DNA of 64,000 nucleotides from Hydrogenophaga pseudoflava. Lineage in GTDB: Bacteria; Pseudomonadota; Gammaproteobacteria; Burkholderiales; Burkholderiaceae_C. The stretch lies in the NCBI RefSeq assembly GCF_031020795.1, contig NZ_JAVHJP010000003.1:675408-739407 (forward strand), given 5' to 3'. Under the pieces are notes generated by a model. That model did not search any database and was not told the origin of the DNA. It was given only the letters and a program-made list of their open reading frames with translations. Of the stretch, positions 49,571 to 58,981 are shown one piece after another (position 1 is the stretch's first letter; every line of letters starts with the position of its first letter). The position numbers and the translations under genes are program-made.

Positions 49571-51871
49571 TCATCGGTTGACGTCGGACAGCATACCGCC
49601 CGCGTCGCGCCGCTGCAGCCGGTACGGCGGCAGGCCCTTGAGCATGCGGCGGCCGTAGCTCTGGCGCAGCAGGCGCGCGTCGTAGCAGATGACCACGGCC
49701 TCGTCGGTCTCGGTGCGCAGCGCGCGGCCGGTCCACTGCAGCAGGCGCGCGCCGGTGGCCGGCACCACGAGTTCGCTGAAGGGGTCGCGGCCCTGGGCCT
49801 TGAGCCAGTCGGCGCGCGCCTGGCCGACCGGGTCGCTGGGCGAGGCGAACGGCAGCTTGGTGATGAACACCCACTCGCAGAGTTCGCCCGGCAAGTCCAG
49901 GCCTTCTCCGAACGACTGCAGTCCGAACAGGATCGAGGCGCCGCCGTCGGCCACGCGCTCGGCATGCCGCCTGAGCAGCTGGGTGCGCGAGGACTCGCCC
50001 TGCACCAGCACCTTCTCGCGCAGGTCGCTGTTCGCGCCGCGCTCCAGCAGGTCCTGTGCGCGCTTCATCAGCGCCTTGGAGGTGAACAGCACCAGCGCGC
50101 CTCGCTTCACGTGGCGAAGGTCGTCCATCAGCAGGTCGAGCATCTCGCGCGAGTAGCCCTCGACGTCTTTCGGGTCGTTCTGCGTCTGCACCACGACCAG
50201 CCGGCCCTGCGTCGCGTGGTCGAAGGGGCTCTGCACCTCGCGCGCGCTCACGTCCTCGTCGAAGGCGAGGCCGCTTTCGTGCAGGAAGTGGTCGAAGCCG
50301 CCGCAGGTGACCAGCGAGGCCGAGGTCGCGACCGCGGCGCGCACCTTGCTCCACAGGTGGGCGCGCAGCAGGCCGCCGGGGTTGAGCGGGCAGGCGTGGG
50401 CGCTGAGCGTGACCAGGCCGTTCTGGATGCCGGCCTCGAGCCACTTGGCCAGCGGCGCCTGGCCGTCCACCGGGGCCTGCAGCCAGAGCTCGGCCGTGGC
50501 GGCCATGTGCTGCAGGCGAGGCGCAAACGTGCCGATGCGGCTGTAGAGCTGGGCGCAGCGCGGTGCATCGCCGGGGTCGTCGCGCGCCAGCACCTTGAGC
50601 TGCGCCGCGATCAGTTCGAATTCCTTGAGCAGGGCGCCGGCCCGGCTGGCGATCTGGCCCACGGTCTCGGCCCAGTCGGCCGGCAGCAGGCCGCCTTCGA
50701 GCCGCTCGGTGGCGTTGGGCACGTTGAACTCGAAGCCGGCCCCGCCGTCGCGGCCGTTGCGCGGGCGCATGCCGCCCTGCTTGCCCGAGAGCGCCAGCCA
50801 CTCGGGCGATTCGGCCAGCCGCGCCATCGCGCGGCGCGCCAGCTCGGCCTGCGCGGCCTTGAGCTCGCGCGCCAGGGTCGCCACGTCGACGCCCAGCGGG
50901 TGGGCAATCGCGCCGGCCACGTCGGTCACGGCGCGGGGCAGCTTGTCCAGCCAGCCGCCGCGCATCAGGTCCATGCTCTCGGTGAACTGGCCCTGGGCCA
51001 CGGACCCGAGGTGGTGCGCCTCGTCGAACACCAGATAGCAGTCGGACGGGTCGGGCAGCGCGTGCAAACCCAGCGTCGAGAGCAGCAGGTCGTGGTTGAC
51101 CACGATCACCTGCGACTGCGCCAGCCTGGCGCGCGAGCGGTAGTAGCTGCAGCCGTTGTAGCTGGGGCAGTGGCGCGCGGTACAGGTGTGGCGCTCGGCC
51201 GCCACCGGGGTCCACACGTCGCCCTCGGGCGGCTCGGCCAGGCGGTCGCGGTCGCCGTCCCAGTCGCCGCTGTCGAGCATCTGGCCCCAGCGCTCATAGA
51301 TCCGTCCGCGTTCGGCCCACACGCGCTCCAGCGCGTCGCCCCGGGGCTTGTCGTCCGGCTCGTCGCCGAACAGGTCCGAGGTGGCGACGTCGCCACCGGC
51401 CATCTGGTCGAGCTTGAGACGGCAGACGTAGCGCCCGCGCCCCTTGGCCAGCGTGAACACGAAGGGCTGGGGCAGCACCGCGGCCAGCGCCGGCAGGTCC
51501 TTGGCGATCAGCTGCTCCTGCAGCGCCACGGTGGCGGTGGAGATCATCACGCGTTTGCCCTGCGCCAGCGCCAGCGGGATCACGGTCGAGGCGTAGGCGG
51601 CCGACTTGCCGACCCCGGTGCCGGCCTGCACCACCGCGATGGCGCGCGGGCCGGCGGGCGGCGGGTCTTCCCCTTTCTCGGGTTTGGCGGGCCAGTCGAC
51701 CACGCTCAGGGTTTCGGCGATGTGCGCCGCCATTTCGCGCTGGCCGGCGCGCGCGCGAAAACCGTCCAGCCGCGAGACCACATGGTCGAACGCCCCCAGC
51801 GCCAGCGCCTCGCGCGCCAGCGGGCCGCGCGGCGGGCTGGCGGGGTCGAAGGAGGTGTCGGAATCGGGCAT
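49571..51871 (-). CDS. dinG: ATP-dependent DNA helicase, DinG family (4Fe-4S XPD-like)
   Basis: 766 aa from ATG 51871 (MPDSDTSFDP). Walker A is VQAGTGVGKS (81-90). The iron-sulphur cluster cysteines are seen in RYVCRLKLD and HTCTARHCPSYNGC. Walker B is VFDEAHHLGS, and the motif VI arginine finger is LLQWTGRALRTETDE. It unwinds forked DNA and R-loops 5'-3' and is often SOS-linked; I see no LexA box upstream. The long C-terminal region shows no exonuclease domain. Confidence 0.92.
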   Translation of the reverse strand: MPDSDTSFDPASPPRGPLAREALALGAFDHVVSRLDGFRARAGQREMAAHIAETLSVVDWPAKPEKGEDPPPAGPRAIAVVQAGTGVGKSAAYASTVIPLALAQGKRVMISTATVALQEQLIAKDLPALAAVLPQPFVFTLAKGRGRYVCRLKLDQMAGGDVATSDLFGDEPDDKPRGDALERVWAERGRIYERWGQMLDSGDWDGDRDRLAEPPEGDVWTPVAAERHTCTARHCPSYNGCSYYRSRARLAQSQVIVVNHDLLLSTLGLHALPDPSDCYLVFDEAHHLGSVAQGQFTESMDLMRGGWLDKLPRAVTDVAGAIAHPLGVDVATLARELKAAQAELARRAMARLAESPEWLALSGKQGGMRPRNGRDGGAGFEFNVPNATERLEGGLLPADWAETVGQIASRAGALLKEFELIAAQLKVLARDDPGDAPRCAQLYSRIGTFAPRLQHMAATAELWLQAPVDGQAPLAKWLEAGIQNGLVTLSAHACPLNPGGLLRAHLWSKVRAAVATSASLVTCGGFDHFLHESGLAFDEDVSAREVQSPFDHATQGRLVVVQTQNDPKDVEGYSREMLDLLMDDLRHVKRGALVLFTSKALMKRAQDLLERGANSDLREKVLVQGESSRTQLLRRHAERVADGGASILFGLQSFGEGLDLPGELCEWVFITKLPFASPSDPVGQARADWLKAQGRDPFSELVVPATGARLLQWTGRALRTETDEAVVICYDARLLRQSYGRRMLKGLPPYRLQRRDAGGMLSDVNR

Positions 51872-51957
51872 GGAAATGGCGGGCAAAGCGCGATTCTCCC
51901 AGAGGCCCGCGCGGCCCCGCGACACAATGGCCGCGAAGCCACATTCAGGAGGATTCC

Positions 51958-53022
51958 ATGGCCCGCACCGCCACCCGCCGACCCACGCCCCGACGCCGCA
52001 TCGATCTCGCCCTGCAGGGCGGCGGCTCGCACGGCGCCTTCACCTGGGGGGTGCTCGACCGCCTGCTCGAAGAGGAGTGGCTGGAGATCGCGGGCGTCAG
52101 CGGCACGAGCGCGGGTGCGATGAACGCCGTGGCGCTGGCGGCCGGCCTGATGGAGGGCGGCCGCGTGGGCGCGCAGGCCGCGCTGCGGCGCTTCTGGGAA
52201 AAGGTGGCGGACGCCTCGCCATTCGCCCCACTGGCCGGGCTGTTCGGCGCCGGCAACCCCTGGCTGCGGCCCTGGATCACCCCCTGGCACCGGGTGGCCC
52301 AGGCCCTGGGCAGCCAGTTCTCGCCCTACCAGCTCAACCCGCTGAACCTCAACCCGCTGCGCGACATCCTGGAGCGCACGATCGACTTCGACCGGGTGCG
52401 CGGCTGCCACCGCACCCAGCTCTTCATCGCAGCCACCCATGTCGCCACCGGCGAGCTGCGCGTGTTCCAGCAGAACGAACTCACCGCCGACATGGTGCTG
52501 GCCTCGGCCTGCCTGCCGCTCCTGTTCCAGGCGGTGGAGATCGACGGCGAGGCCTACTGGGACGGCGGCTACGCGGGCAACCCGACCCTGATGCCGCTGA
52601 TCAGCGACACCGACGCCGACGACCTGCTGCTGGTGCCGATCAACCCCAGCCGGCGCGAGTCCGTGCCGACCCAGGCCAGCGACATCCTCGACCGCACCAA
52701 CGAAGTCACCTTCAACGCCAGCCTGCTCAAGGAGCTGCGCACCATCGCACTGATCAAGGAGCTGCTGGACGACGTGGGCCGGCCCGACGCCTGCTACCGG
52801 CGGCCGCTGTTCCGTCGCATCGACGACCTCCGCCTGCACCGGCTGGACGCCGACGCGGCGCTGTCGCCGTTCGGCGCCTGGAGCAAGCTGCAGACCGGGC
52901 GCGGCCTGCTGCTGGAGCTGCACCGCATCGGCCGCCAGGCGGCGGACGACTGGCTGCTCGCCCACGGCAAGGACATCGGCCTGCGCTCGACCTGCCAGCT
53001 GCCACCGACGCATTCGGGCTGA
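51958..53022 (+). CDS. Patatin-like phospholipase
   Basis: 354 aa; TTCAGGAGGATTCC immediately precedes ATG 51958. Patatin fold: oxyanion GGGSHGAFTWGVLDRL, nucleophile Ser51 in GVSGTSAGAMN (GxSxG), and the catalytic dyad partner Asp202 in YWDGGYAGNP. There is no signal peptide, so a cytoplasmic lipid acyl hydrolase is expected; some relatives occur at PHA granules. It is divergent from dinG, with an 86-base gap. Confidence 0.9.
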   Translation: MARTATRRPTPRRRIDLALQGGGSHGAFTWGVLDRLLEEEWLEIAGVSGTSAGAMNAVALAAGLMEGGRVGAQAALRRFWEKVADASPFAPLAGLFGAGNPWLRPWITPWHRVAQALGSQFSPYQLNPLNLNPLRDILERTIDFDRVRGCHRTQLFIAATHVATGELRVFQQNELTADMVLASACLPLLFQAVEIDGEAYWDGGYAGNPTLMPLISDTDADDLLLVPINPSRRESVPTQASDILDRTNEVTFNASLLKELRTIALIKELLDDVGRPDACYRRPLFRRIDDLRLHRLDADAALSPFGAWSKLQTGRGLLLELHRIGRQAADDWLLAHGKDIGLRSTCQLPPTHSG

Positions 53023-53031
53023 GGCGGCGCC

Positions 53032-55125
53032 TTACCGGGGGTCTGGCGCGGAGTCCAGGAACTGCCGCACCGGCTCCAGCGGCAGGCTGAAGCAGAAGGT
53101 CGCACCCTGGCCGACCACGCCTTCGCCACGCACGCTGCCGCCATGGCGCTGCAGGATGCGCTGCACACTGGCCAGCCCAACGCCCGTGCCCTCGAACTCG
53201 TCCAGCCGGTGCAGCCGCTTGAAGGGCTGGAACAGCTGGTCGGCGTAGGCCATGTCGAAGCCCGCGCCGTTGTCGCGCACACAGAAATTCAGCATGCCGT
53301 CGGCCTCTTCCAGCCCGAAGAACTCGATGTGCGCCGCCTCGGTGCGGCCGGTGTACTTCCAGGCGTTGCCCAGCAGGTTCTGCATCACCACCGTCATCAG
53401 GACGGGGTCGGCCTGTGCCGACAAACCCTCGGCAATCTCCCAGCGCACCTGGCGCGCCGGGTCGGTCTGCTCCAGCTCCCGCGCCACCGAACGCGCCAGC
53501 TCGCTGAGGTTGACATGCTGCGTGCGCAGTTCGGCCCGGCTCTGCTGCGCCATCGACAGCAGATCGTTGATCAGCAGCCCCATGCGGCGCGCGCTGCTCT
53601 GGATGCGCTGGAGCGCGTCCAGTCCGTCGTCGCTGAGCTTGTCCGCATCGCTCTCCTGCAGCAGGCTCGCAAAGCCGTGGATGCTGCGCAGCGGCGTGCG
53701 CAGATCGTGCGAGACCGAATAGGTGAACGACTCCAGGTCGCGGTTGAGCATGGTCAGCTCGCGCGTGCGCGTCTTCACCCGCCGCTCCAGTTCGGTGTTG
53801 AGCTGCTCCAGCGCGCGCTGCGCCTCGCGCAGCTCGCTGATGTCCTGGAGGGTGCCGCTGTAGGACCTTTCATGCGCGACCGGATCGCGCTGCGCGAGCA
53901 GGCGCACCCAGCGCACGCTGCGGTCGGGCCGCACGATGCGGTGCACCTGGTCGATGTCCGCGTGCTCGGCCCGCGAGCGGGCAATCGCCGCCTCCAGCGT
54001 GCCTCGGTCCTCCGGATGCACCTGCTGCCAGTAGCCGTCGAAGCCGGGCTTGAACACCGCCGGGTCCTGGCCGAAGATGCGGAAGACCTCCTGCGACCAG
54101 CCCATCACCCCGCTGTCGGGGTTGTAGGTCCAGTGGCCCACGCGCGCCAGGCGCTGCGCCACCTCCAGCCGCTGCTGGCTCGCCCGCGCCTCGTCCTGAC
54201 GACGCTCTAGGTTTCTCAGCAGCCAGCCGATCCAGGCACCCACCGCGAGCAGCGCCATCGACAGCAGCGCCGTCAGCAGCAACGCCCGGCGGCGCGTGTT
54301 TTCCAGCGGGGCCAGCACCGAGGCCTGCGACAGGCCGACCACCACGACCACGCCGCTGCCGGGCAGGCGCTGCCAGCCGAACAGCCGCGGCACGCCATCG
54401 ACGGCGCCGCCGATCCGGTATGTTCCGCGATGGGCCGTGGGGTTCTGCAGAAAGGGCCTTTCGGGCGGCAGGTTCTGGCCCATGGCTGCGGCGTTGTCCA
54501 GGCTGCGCGCCAGGAACGAGCCACCCGGGTGCACCAGGGCCACCAGGTCGTTGTCCGAGAGCGCCAGCCGCCCCAGCAGCCGGGCCAGGTGCTCGGACGA
54601 CACGTTGAAGTGCACCGCCCCCGCAAACGCCCCGTCCCGGAACATCGGCCGCCCCACGATGATCTGCCACTGCCCGGTCAGCCGCGAGCGCACCGGCTCG
54701 CCCACCACCAGCCGGTCGCTGCCCTGGCGCAGGGCCTGGAAATGGGGCCGGTCGCCGACGAAAGTGCCCGGAACGACCCCCAGGCTGTTGTGGATCACCG
54801 TGCCGCCGGCATCAATCACCGACAGGTGGGACACCAGGCCCTTGGGCAGGCCGGCGAGCACCTCCTGCTCCACCTCGTCAAAGGCTGCGCGGGACTTGGG
54901 CCAGGCCGAGCGAAGACCCAGCAGCCCCAGGTCCAGCACCGCCAGGCTGCTCTCCATCTGCCCCGCCATGGCGTTGGCCAGCTGCTGGCTGCGCAGCTGC
55001 GCGCGCTCCAGCATCTGGTCGCGCAACTGCCCCTGCAGTTGCAGGCTCAGCCCCCAGAGCAGCAGCACGGCCAGCGCTGTGAACAGCGCCACGGCCGTGA
55101 CCATGGATCGCAGGCGAGAAATCAA
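53032..55125 (-). CDS. Membrane Cache-PAS sensor histidine kinase, copy 1
   Basis: 697 aa from a TTG at 55125 (MISRLRSMVT); an ATG at 55188 is possible but lacks a ribosome site. The TTG is supported by the paralogue next to it (695 aa). TM1 at about 9-28, extracytoplasmic dCache-like domain at about 30-275 (GLVSHLSVIDAGGTVIHNSLG, GDRPHFQAL, LTGQWQIIVGRPMF), TM2 at about 283-305, PAS at about 325-435, HisKA with His in SYSVSHDLRTPLRS, then HATPase (NLLGNAWKYTG, DNGAGFDM, GTGVGLAS). No receiver is present. A response regulator for it is not in the vicinity. Confidence 0.85.
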   Translation of the reverse strand: MISRLRSMVTAVALFTALAVLLLWGLSLQLQGQLRDQMLERAQLRSQQLANAMAGQMESSLAVLDLGLLGLRSAWPKSRAAFDEVEQEVLAGLPKGLVSHLSVIDAGGTVIHNSLGVVPGTFVGDRPHFQALRQGSDRLVVGEPVRSRLTGQWQIIVGRPMFRDGAFAGAVHFNVSSEHLARLLGRLALSDNDLVALVHPGGSFLARSLDNAAAMGQNLPPERPFLQNPTAHRGTYRIGGAVDGVPRLFGWQRLPGSGVVVVVGLSQASVLAPLENTRRRALLLTALLSMALLAVGAWIGWLLRNLERRQDEARASQQRLEVAQRLARVGHWTYNPDSGVMGWSQEVFRIFGQDPAVFKPGFDGYWQQVHPEDRGTLEAAIARSRAEHADIDQVHRIVRPDRSVRWVRLLAQRDPVAHERSYSGTLQDISELREAQRALEQLNTELERRVKTRTRELTMLNRDLESFTYSVSHDLRTPLRSIHGFASLLQESDADKLSDDGLDALQRIQSSARRMGLLINDLLSMAQQSRAELRTQHVNLSELARSVARELEQTDPARQVRWEIAEGLSAQADPVLMTVVMQNLLGNAWKYTGRTEAAHIEFFGLEEADGMLNFCVRDNGAGFDMAYADQLFQPFKRLHRLDEFEGTGVGLASVQRILQRHGGSVRGEGVVGQGATFCFSLPLEPVRQFLDSAPDPR

Positions 55126-55230
55126 GACACCCCCTGTTGCGTCCGCGCAAGACGGTGACCCCTCGGCTCTGGCGGCGGGTGGCCCCATCGGACATGTATC
55201 GATTTGTACTCTTTTTTGGCCGGTCTGGGT

Positions 55231-57318
55231 TCACCAGGCTGTCACGGGCGCCAACGCAGGCGCCTTGGGCAGAGAAAAATAGAACGCGGCGCCCTGCCCC
55301 ACCACGCCTTCACCGCGCACCTGCCCGCCGTGGCGGCGGACCACCCGGCTGACAGTGGCCAGGCCCACGCCCGAGCCCTCGAACTCGTGGTGGGCGTGCA
55401 GGCGCCGGAAGGGCTGGAACAGCTGGGCGGCGTAGGCCATGTCGAAGCCCGCGCCGTTGTCGCGCACGCAGAAGGTCACAAGGCCGTCGGCGCTGTGTGT
55501 CCGGCTCAGGCTGATGCGCGGCTGCGGCGTCTGCCCGGTGTACTTCCAGGCGTTGCCCAGCAGGTTCTGCAGCACCACCCGCATCAGGCCCGGGTCGGCC
55601 ATGGCGTGCAGACCCTCCTCGATGTCCCAGTCCACCTCGCGCCCGGGTTCCGCGCGGTGCAGGTCGGCCGCCAGCTGCAGAGCCAGCTCGCTCAGGTCCA
55701 CCCGTGCCAGGTTCATCTTCGCGCGACCCAGGTGCGCCAGCGACAGCAGGTCGGTGATGAGCTGGCCCATGCGGCGCGAACCGTCCTGGATGCGCCGCAG
55801 GTGCCGGCGGCCGGCGTCGGAGAGCCGGTCCGACTCCTCCTCTTCCAGCACGCAGGCAAAGCCGTGGATGCTGCGCAGCGGCGTGCGCAGATCGTGCGAG
55901 ACGCTGTAGGCAAAGGCTTCCAGTTCTCGGTTGGCCTGGGCCAGTTCGCCGGTCCGCCGGCTCACACGCGACTCCAGCTCCTCGTTCAGCTGCTGCAGGG
56001 CCAGCTGCGCTTCCCGCACCTCGGTGATGTCCAGCACCGTGCCCATGCTGCGCACCGGGCGGTCGCCTTCGTATTCGGTCACTCCGCGCTCGCGCACGTA
56101 CTTGATGCGCCCCCCGGGCAGCAGCAGGCGGTGCACCACGTTGTAGGTCCGGCGGTCGCGGATCGAGGCGTCGAACGCCTGCTGCACCATCCGCCGGTCG
56201 TCCGGATGCACCCACTCCAGGAAACGCTCGAACGAGGGCTGCACTATGGCGGGGTCGACTTCGAAGATGCGGTACACCTCGTCGGACCAGTGCAGCCGGC
56301 CGGTGGCCAGATCGCACTCCCAGCTCCCCAGGCCCGCCAGTTGCTGGGCCTCCTTCAGCCCTGCCTCGCTGCGCGCCAGCGCGCGCTGGTCGCGGGTCAT
56401 GCGCAGCTGGTCGCGCACGATCACGCCCCCAAAACCGAGCAGCAGCAGGGACAGCACCCCGGTGACCAGCAGGTTGCGTCGCAGCGCCGGCGCCAGCGGC
56501 GCCAGCACCGAGTCGTCGGCCAGACCGACCGACACCACCAGCCCCGAGTCGGGCAGGCGGTGCCAGCCGTAGGTGCGCGGTGCGTGATCCACCACGTCGC
56601 CCACGCGGTAGGTACCGTGCAACAGCGTCGGCAGCGCCCGGTAGGGCCTGTCGGCCGGCACCTGCTTGCCCATCGACGCCTCGTTGCCTTCGCTGCGCGC
56701 GAGGTAGTGTCCGTCCGGGTGCACCAGCGACACGACGTCCTGGTCCGACAGTTCCAGCTTGCCCAGCTCGCGGGCGAGGTACACCGACTCCACCACCATG
56801 TAGATGACCCCGTCGAAACGCCCCTGGCGCAGCATGGGCCTGTCCACTGCGAACACCCAGCGCCCGGTCAGGCGCGAACGCACCGTGGCCGACACCCGCA
56901 TCGCGTCGGGGCCCTGGCTCGCCACCCGGAAACTGTCGCGGTCGCCCACATAGCGGCCGGTCTCCAGCCCCAGGCTGTTGTAGACCAGATGGCCACTCGC
57001 GTCGGCCACCGACACGTGCGAGACCAGGCCCGGCGGCAGACTGGCCAGGGCGTCCTTGGTCAGCACGTCGAAGCGCTCACGCGGCTCGCGCGCCCAGTGG
57101 TCTCGCAGCGTCCTGAGCGTGACGTCCATCGTGCTCAGATGCGCCCGCACCTGGCCGGCCATCGCATCGGCCACATGCAGGCTGCGCTGCTCGGCCTGCA
57201 GCAGCACCTGCTCGCGCAGCTGGTTCTGGGCGCGCAGCGCCTGCCACCACAACACCCCGGCCGCGACCACGGTGAACAGCGCCACCAGCAGCGCAAAGGA
57301 GCGGGAAAGCGCCTTCAA
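55231..57318 (-). CDS. Membrane Cache-PAS sensor histidine kinase, copy 2
   Basis: 695 aa from a TTG at 57318, with GAGG and 8-nt spacing upstream (GTGAGGGCGTTCCG); a GTG further upstream is weaker. The same layout as copy 1: TM1, dCache-like domain (GLVSHVSVADASGHLVYNSLG, GDRDSFRVASQ, LTGRWVFAVDRPML), TM2 (LLVTGVLSLLLLGFGGVIV), PAS (about 325-435), HisKA (AYSVSHDLRTPLRS), HATPase (NLLGNAWKYTGQ, DNGAGFDM, GSGVGLAT). The two genes lie in tandem, 105 bases apart, with many identical motifs, so they arose by duplication and then split in ligand or output. Confidence 0.85.
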   Translation of the reverse strand: MKALSRSFALLVALFTVVAAGVLWWQALRAQNQLREQVLLQAEQRSLHVADAMAGQVRAHLSTMDVTLRTLRDHWAREPRERFDVLTKDALASLPPGLVSHVSVADASGHLVYNSLGLETGRYVGDRDSFRVASQGPDAMRVSATVRSRLTGRWVFAVDRPMLRQGRFDGVIYMVVESVYLARELGKLELSDQDVVSLVHPDGHYLARSEGNEASMGKQVPADRPYRALPTLLHGTYRVGDVVDHAPRTYGWHRLPDSGLVVSVGLADDSVLAPLAPALRRNLLVTGVLSLLLLGFGGVIVRDQLRMTRDQRALARSEAGLKEAQQLAGLGSWECDLATGRLHWSDEVYRIFEVDPAIVQPSFERFLEWVHPDDRRMVQQAFDASIRDRRTYNVVHRLLLPGGRIKYVRERGVTEYEGDRPVRSMGTVLDITEVREAQLALQQLNEELESRVSRRTGELAQANRELEAFAYSVSHDLRTPLRSIHGFACVLEEEESDRLSDAGRRHLRRIQDGSRRMGQLITDLLSLAHLGRAKMNLARVDLSELALQLAADLHRAEPGREVDWDIEEGLHAMADPGLMRVVLQNLLGNAWKYTGQTPQPRISLSRTHSADGLVTFCVRDNGAGFDMAYAAQLFQPFRRLHAHHEFEGSGVGLATVSRVVRRHGGQVRGEGVVGQGAAFYFSLPKAPALAPVTAW

Positions 57319-57541
57319 CGGAACGCCCTCACGCGACGACCCAGGCGCCACACGGGGCGCGTTGCTGCAATGCACCAATCCACAACGACGGTCTCTGTAT
57401 GTATGAAGGGCCACCTTCCAGGCGGGTGGCAGGCTTGCACGATTCTGGCGCGCGGACCTTACGCGCAGCCAATACCAGCGTCTGCATCCCGTTCATTTCG
57501 TCACGGAGCGCCGCAAGTTGAGCAGCCGGCGCCCGCCGGGC

Positions 57542-58582
57542 TCAGTGGCCGTGCCGGTGGTGCAGGTCGGGCGCGTGCGGGTGGGTGTGGCGCAGCGGTG
57601 CATGGTGATGCGGGTGGCTGTGCGCGCCCTCGGGCATCACCTCGTGGGTGTGGCTGTGGTGCCCGTCGTCGTGGGTGTGGGCGTGTTCGTGGTCCAGCGC
57701 CTCGTGCGCGTGTTCGTGCCCGTGGTCTTCGGCCAGGTGCACCAGCACGCCCGCCACCATCAGTGCACCGCCCACCAGCAGCAGCACGCTGGCCGAGCGT
57801 TCGCCCAGCGCGAACGCACCGAGCGCGCCGATGAAAGGCGCGAAGGCGAACACCGAGCCGGTGCGCGCGGCGCCGAAATGGCGCTGCGCCAGCAGGTAGA
57901 AGCGCAGGCTCAGGCCGTAGCCGGTGGCGCCCACGGCCAGCAGCGCCAGCGCCGCGGGCCACCCTGGCCGCGGCTCGCCCCAGGCCAGCGCCAGCGCGCT
58001 CGTGACCGCCGCTCCCAGCGCCGCCTTGGCCAGCACCACCTGGCCCGGGTCGCGGTCGGCCACGCCGCGCGAAAGCGTGTTGTCCACGCCCCAGGCCACC
58101 GTGGCCACGGCCACCGCCAGCAGGCCGAGCAACTGCACCTGGCCCGTGAGGCCCTGGTCGATCACCAGCAGCGCGCCGCCGGCCAGCAGCAGGGCCACCG
58201 CCGACTTCACCCGACCGTCCAGCACCTCGCCGTACCAGCGCCAGGCCAGCACCGCCGTGAACACGGCTTCGAGCGTGAGCAGCAGCGAGGCGCTGGCGCC
58301 ACTGGTGCGCTGCAGCCCCCAGGCCAGTGCCACCGGCCCGAGCACCGCACCCGCCGCCACCATGGCCAGCAGGCGCGGAGCATCGCTGCGGCGCAGGGGC
58401 GCCTCCACCTGGGCGCCGCGCCGCTGCAGCAGCGCCACCAGCGCCGCGCCCGCGTACAGCAGGGCGGCCGTGGAAAACGGCCCCAGCCCCAGGCCGAAGC
58501 GCTGCACCAGCGGCGTGCTCAGGCCGAACAGGGCCGCGGCCAGCAGGGCCAGCAGGCCGCCGCGCAGAACGGGCGAGGCCAT
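57542..58582 (-). CDS. DMT/EamA transporter with a histidine-rich C-terminal tail (CnrT-like)
   Basis: 346 aa from ATG 58582 (a GTG at 58591 overlaps the previous stop as GTGA and is the alternative). Ten TM helices in two EamA halves cover about 8-281 (TSGASASLLLTLEAVFTAVLAW). Residues 282-346 carry 25 histidines, e.g. DHEHAHTHDDGHHSHTH, a soft-metal-binding tail. DMT proteins with such tails (CnrT, NreB-adjacent) occur in nickel/cobalt resistance of Cupriavidus; exporter function is inferred. It is the last of five co-directional genes. Confidence 0.82.
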   Translation of the reverse strand: MASPVLRGGLLALLAAALFGLSTPLVQRFGLGLGPFSTAALLYAGAALVALLQRRGAQVEAPLRRSDAPRLLAMVAAGAVLGPVALAWGLQRTSGASASLLLTLEAVFTAVLAWRWYGEVLDGRVKSAVALLLAGGALLVIDQGLTGQVQLLGLLAVAVATVAWGVDNTLSRGVADRDPGQVVLAKAALGAAVTSALALAWGEPRPGWPAALALLAVGATGYGLSLRFYLLAQRHFGAARTGSVFAFAPFIGALGAFALGERSASVLLLVGGALMVAGVLVHLAEDHGHEHAHEALDHEHAHTHDDGHHSHTHEVMPEGAHSHPHHHAPLRHTHPHAPDLHHRHGH

Positions 58583-58587
58583 GGCGT

Positions 58588-58938
58588 TCACTGGCCGGTG
58601 TGGTTGGCGACGATGAAATTGCCCGGCTGGGAGAAAAAGATGTAGAGCGTCTGCTTGCCGGCGTCGGCGACAGCCGGGTTCTTGAAGCTGACTTTCCACT
58701 CCTTGCCCTTCTTGCCGTCGATCAGTTCCAGCTTGTCCTGCGGGACCGCCTGCCAGGAGGCGTCGAGCTTGCCCGCCTTGACCAGGGCGGCCTTGCGTTT
58801 GGCCGCGCAATCGGTGACCACGGCTTCGGTGGCGGGCTTGCTGCCGTGGAAGTGGCAGTTGCCGCCCGCGTCGGCCACGGCGGCGGGCGCGGCGAACAAG
58901 GTCGAGACCAGGGTGGAGATGGTGAAAAGGGCTTTCAT
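58588..58938 (-). CDS. Small exported protein, DUF6488-like
   Basis: 116 aa from ATG 58938 (CAAGGATTGCCC upstream). Signal peptide at 1-20 (LFTISTLVSTLFAAPAAVA|D). The mature part has one Cys-His-Phe-His motif (GGNCHFHGSKP) and ends VADAGKQTLYIFFSQPGNFIVANHTG. The pattern resembles small proteins of the DUF6488 group, by recall. Role unknown; the CHFH motif and the context suggest metal binding in the periplasm. It overlaps or abuts the transporter gene. Confidence 0.65.
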   Translation of the reverse strand: MKALFTISTLVSTLFAAPAAVADAGGNCHFHGSKPATEAVVTDCAAKRKAALVKAGKLDASWQAVPQDKLELIDGKKGKEWKVSFKNPAVADAGKQTLYIFFSQPGNFIVANHTGQ

Positions 58939-58981
58939 GGGCAATCCTTGGAGGTGCTGAAACAGTGACAGGAACAGAGCA

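Noticed and set aside
49964-52123. Plus-strand frame of about 720 codons over dinG
   Set aside because: Antisense to dinG, which has all helicase motifs; no ribosome site, no domain.
55204-57834. Plus-strand frame of about 880 codons over the second Cache kinase
   Set aside because: Antisense shadow of the kinase and part of the transporter gene.
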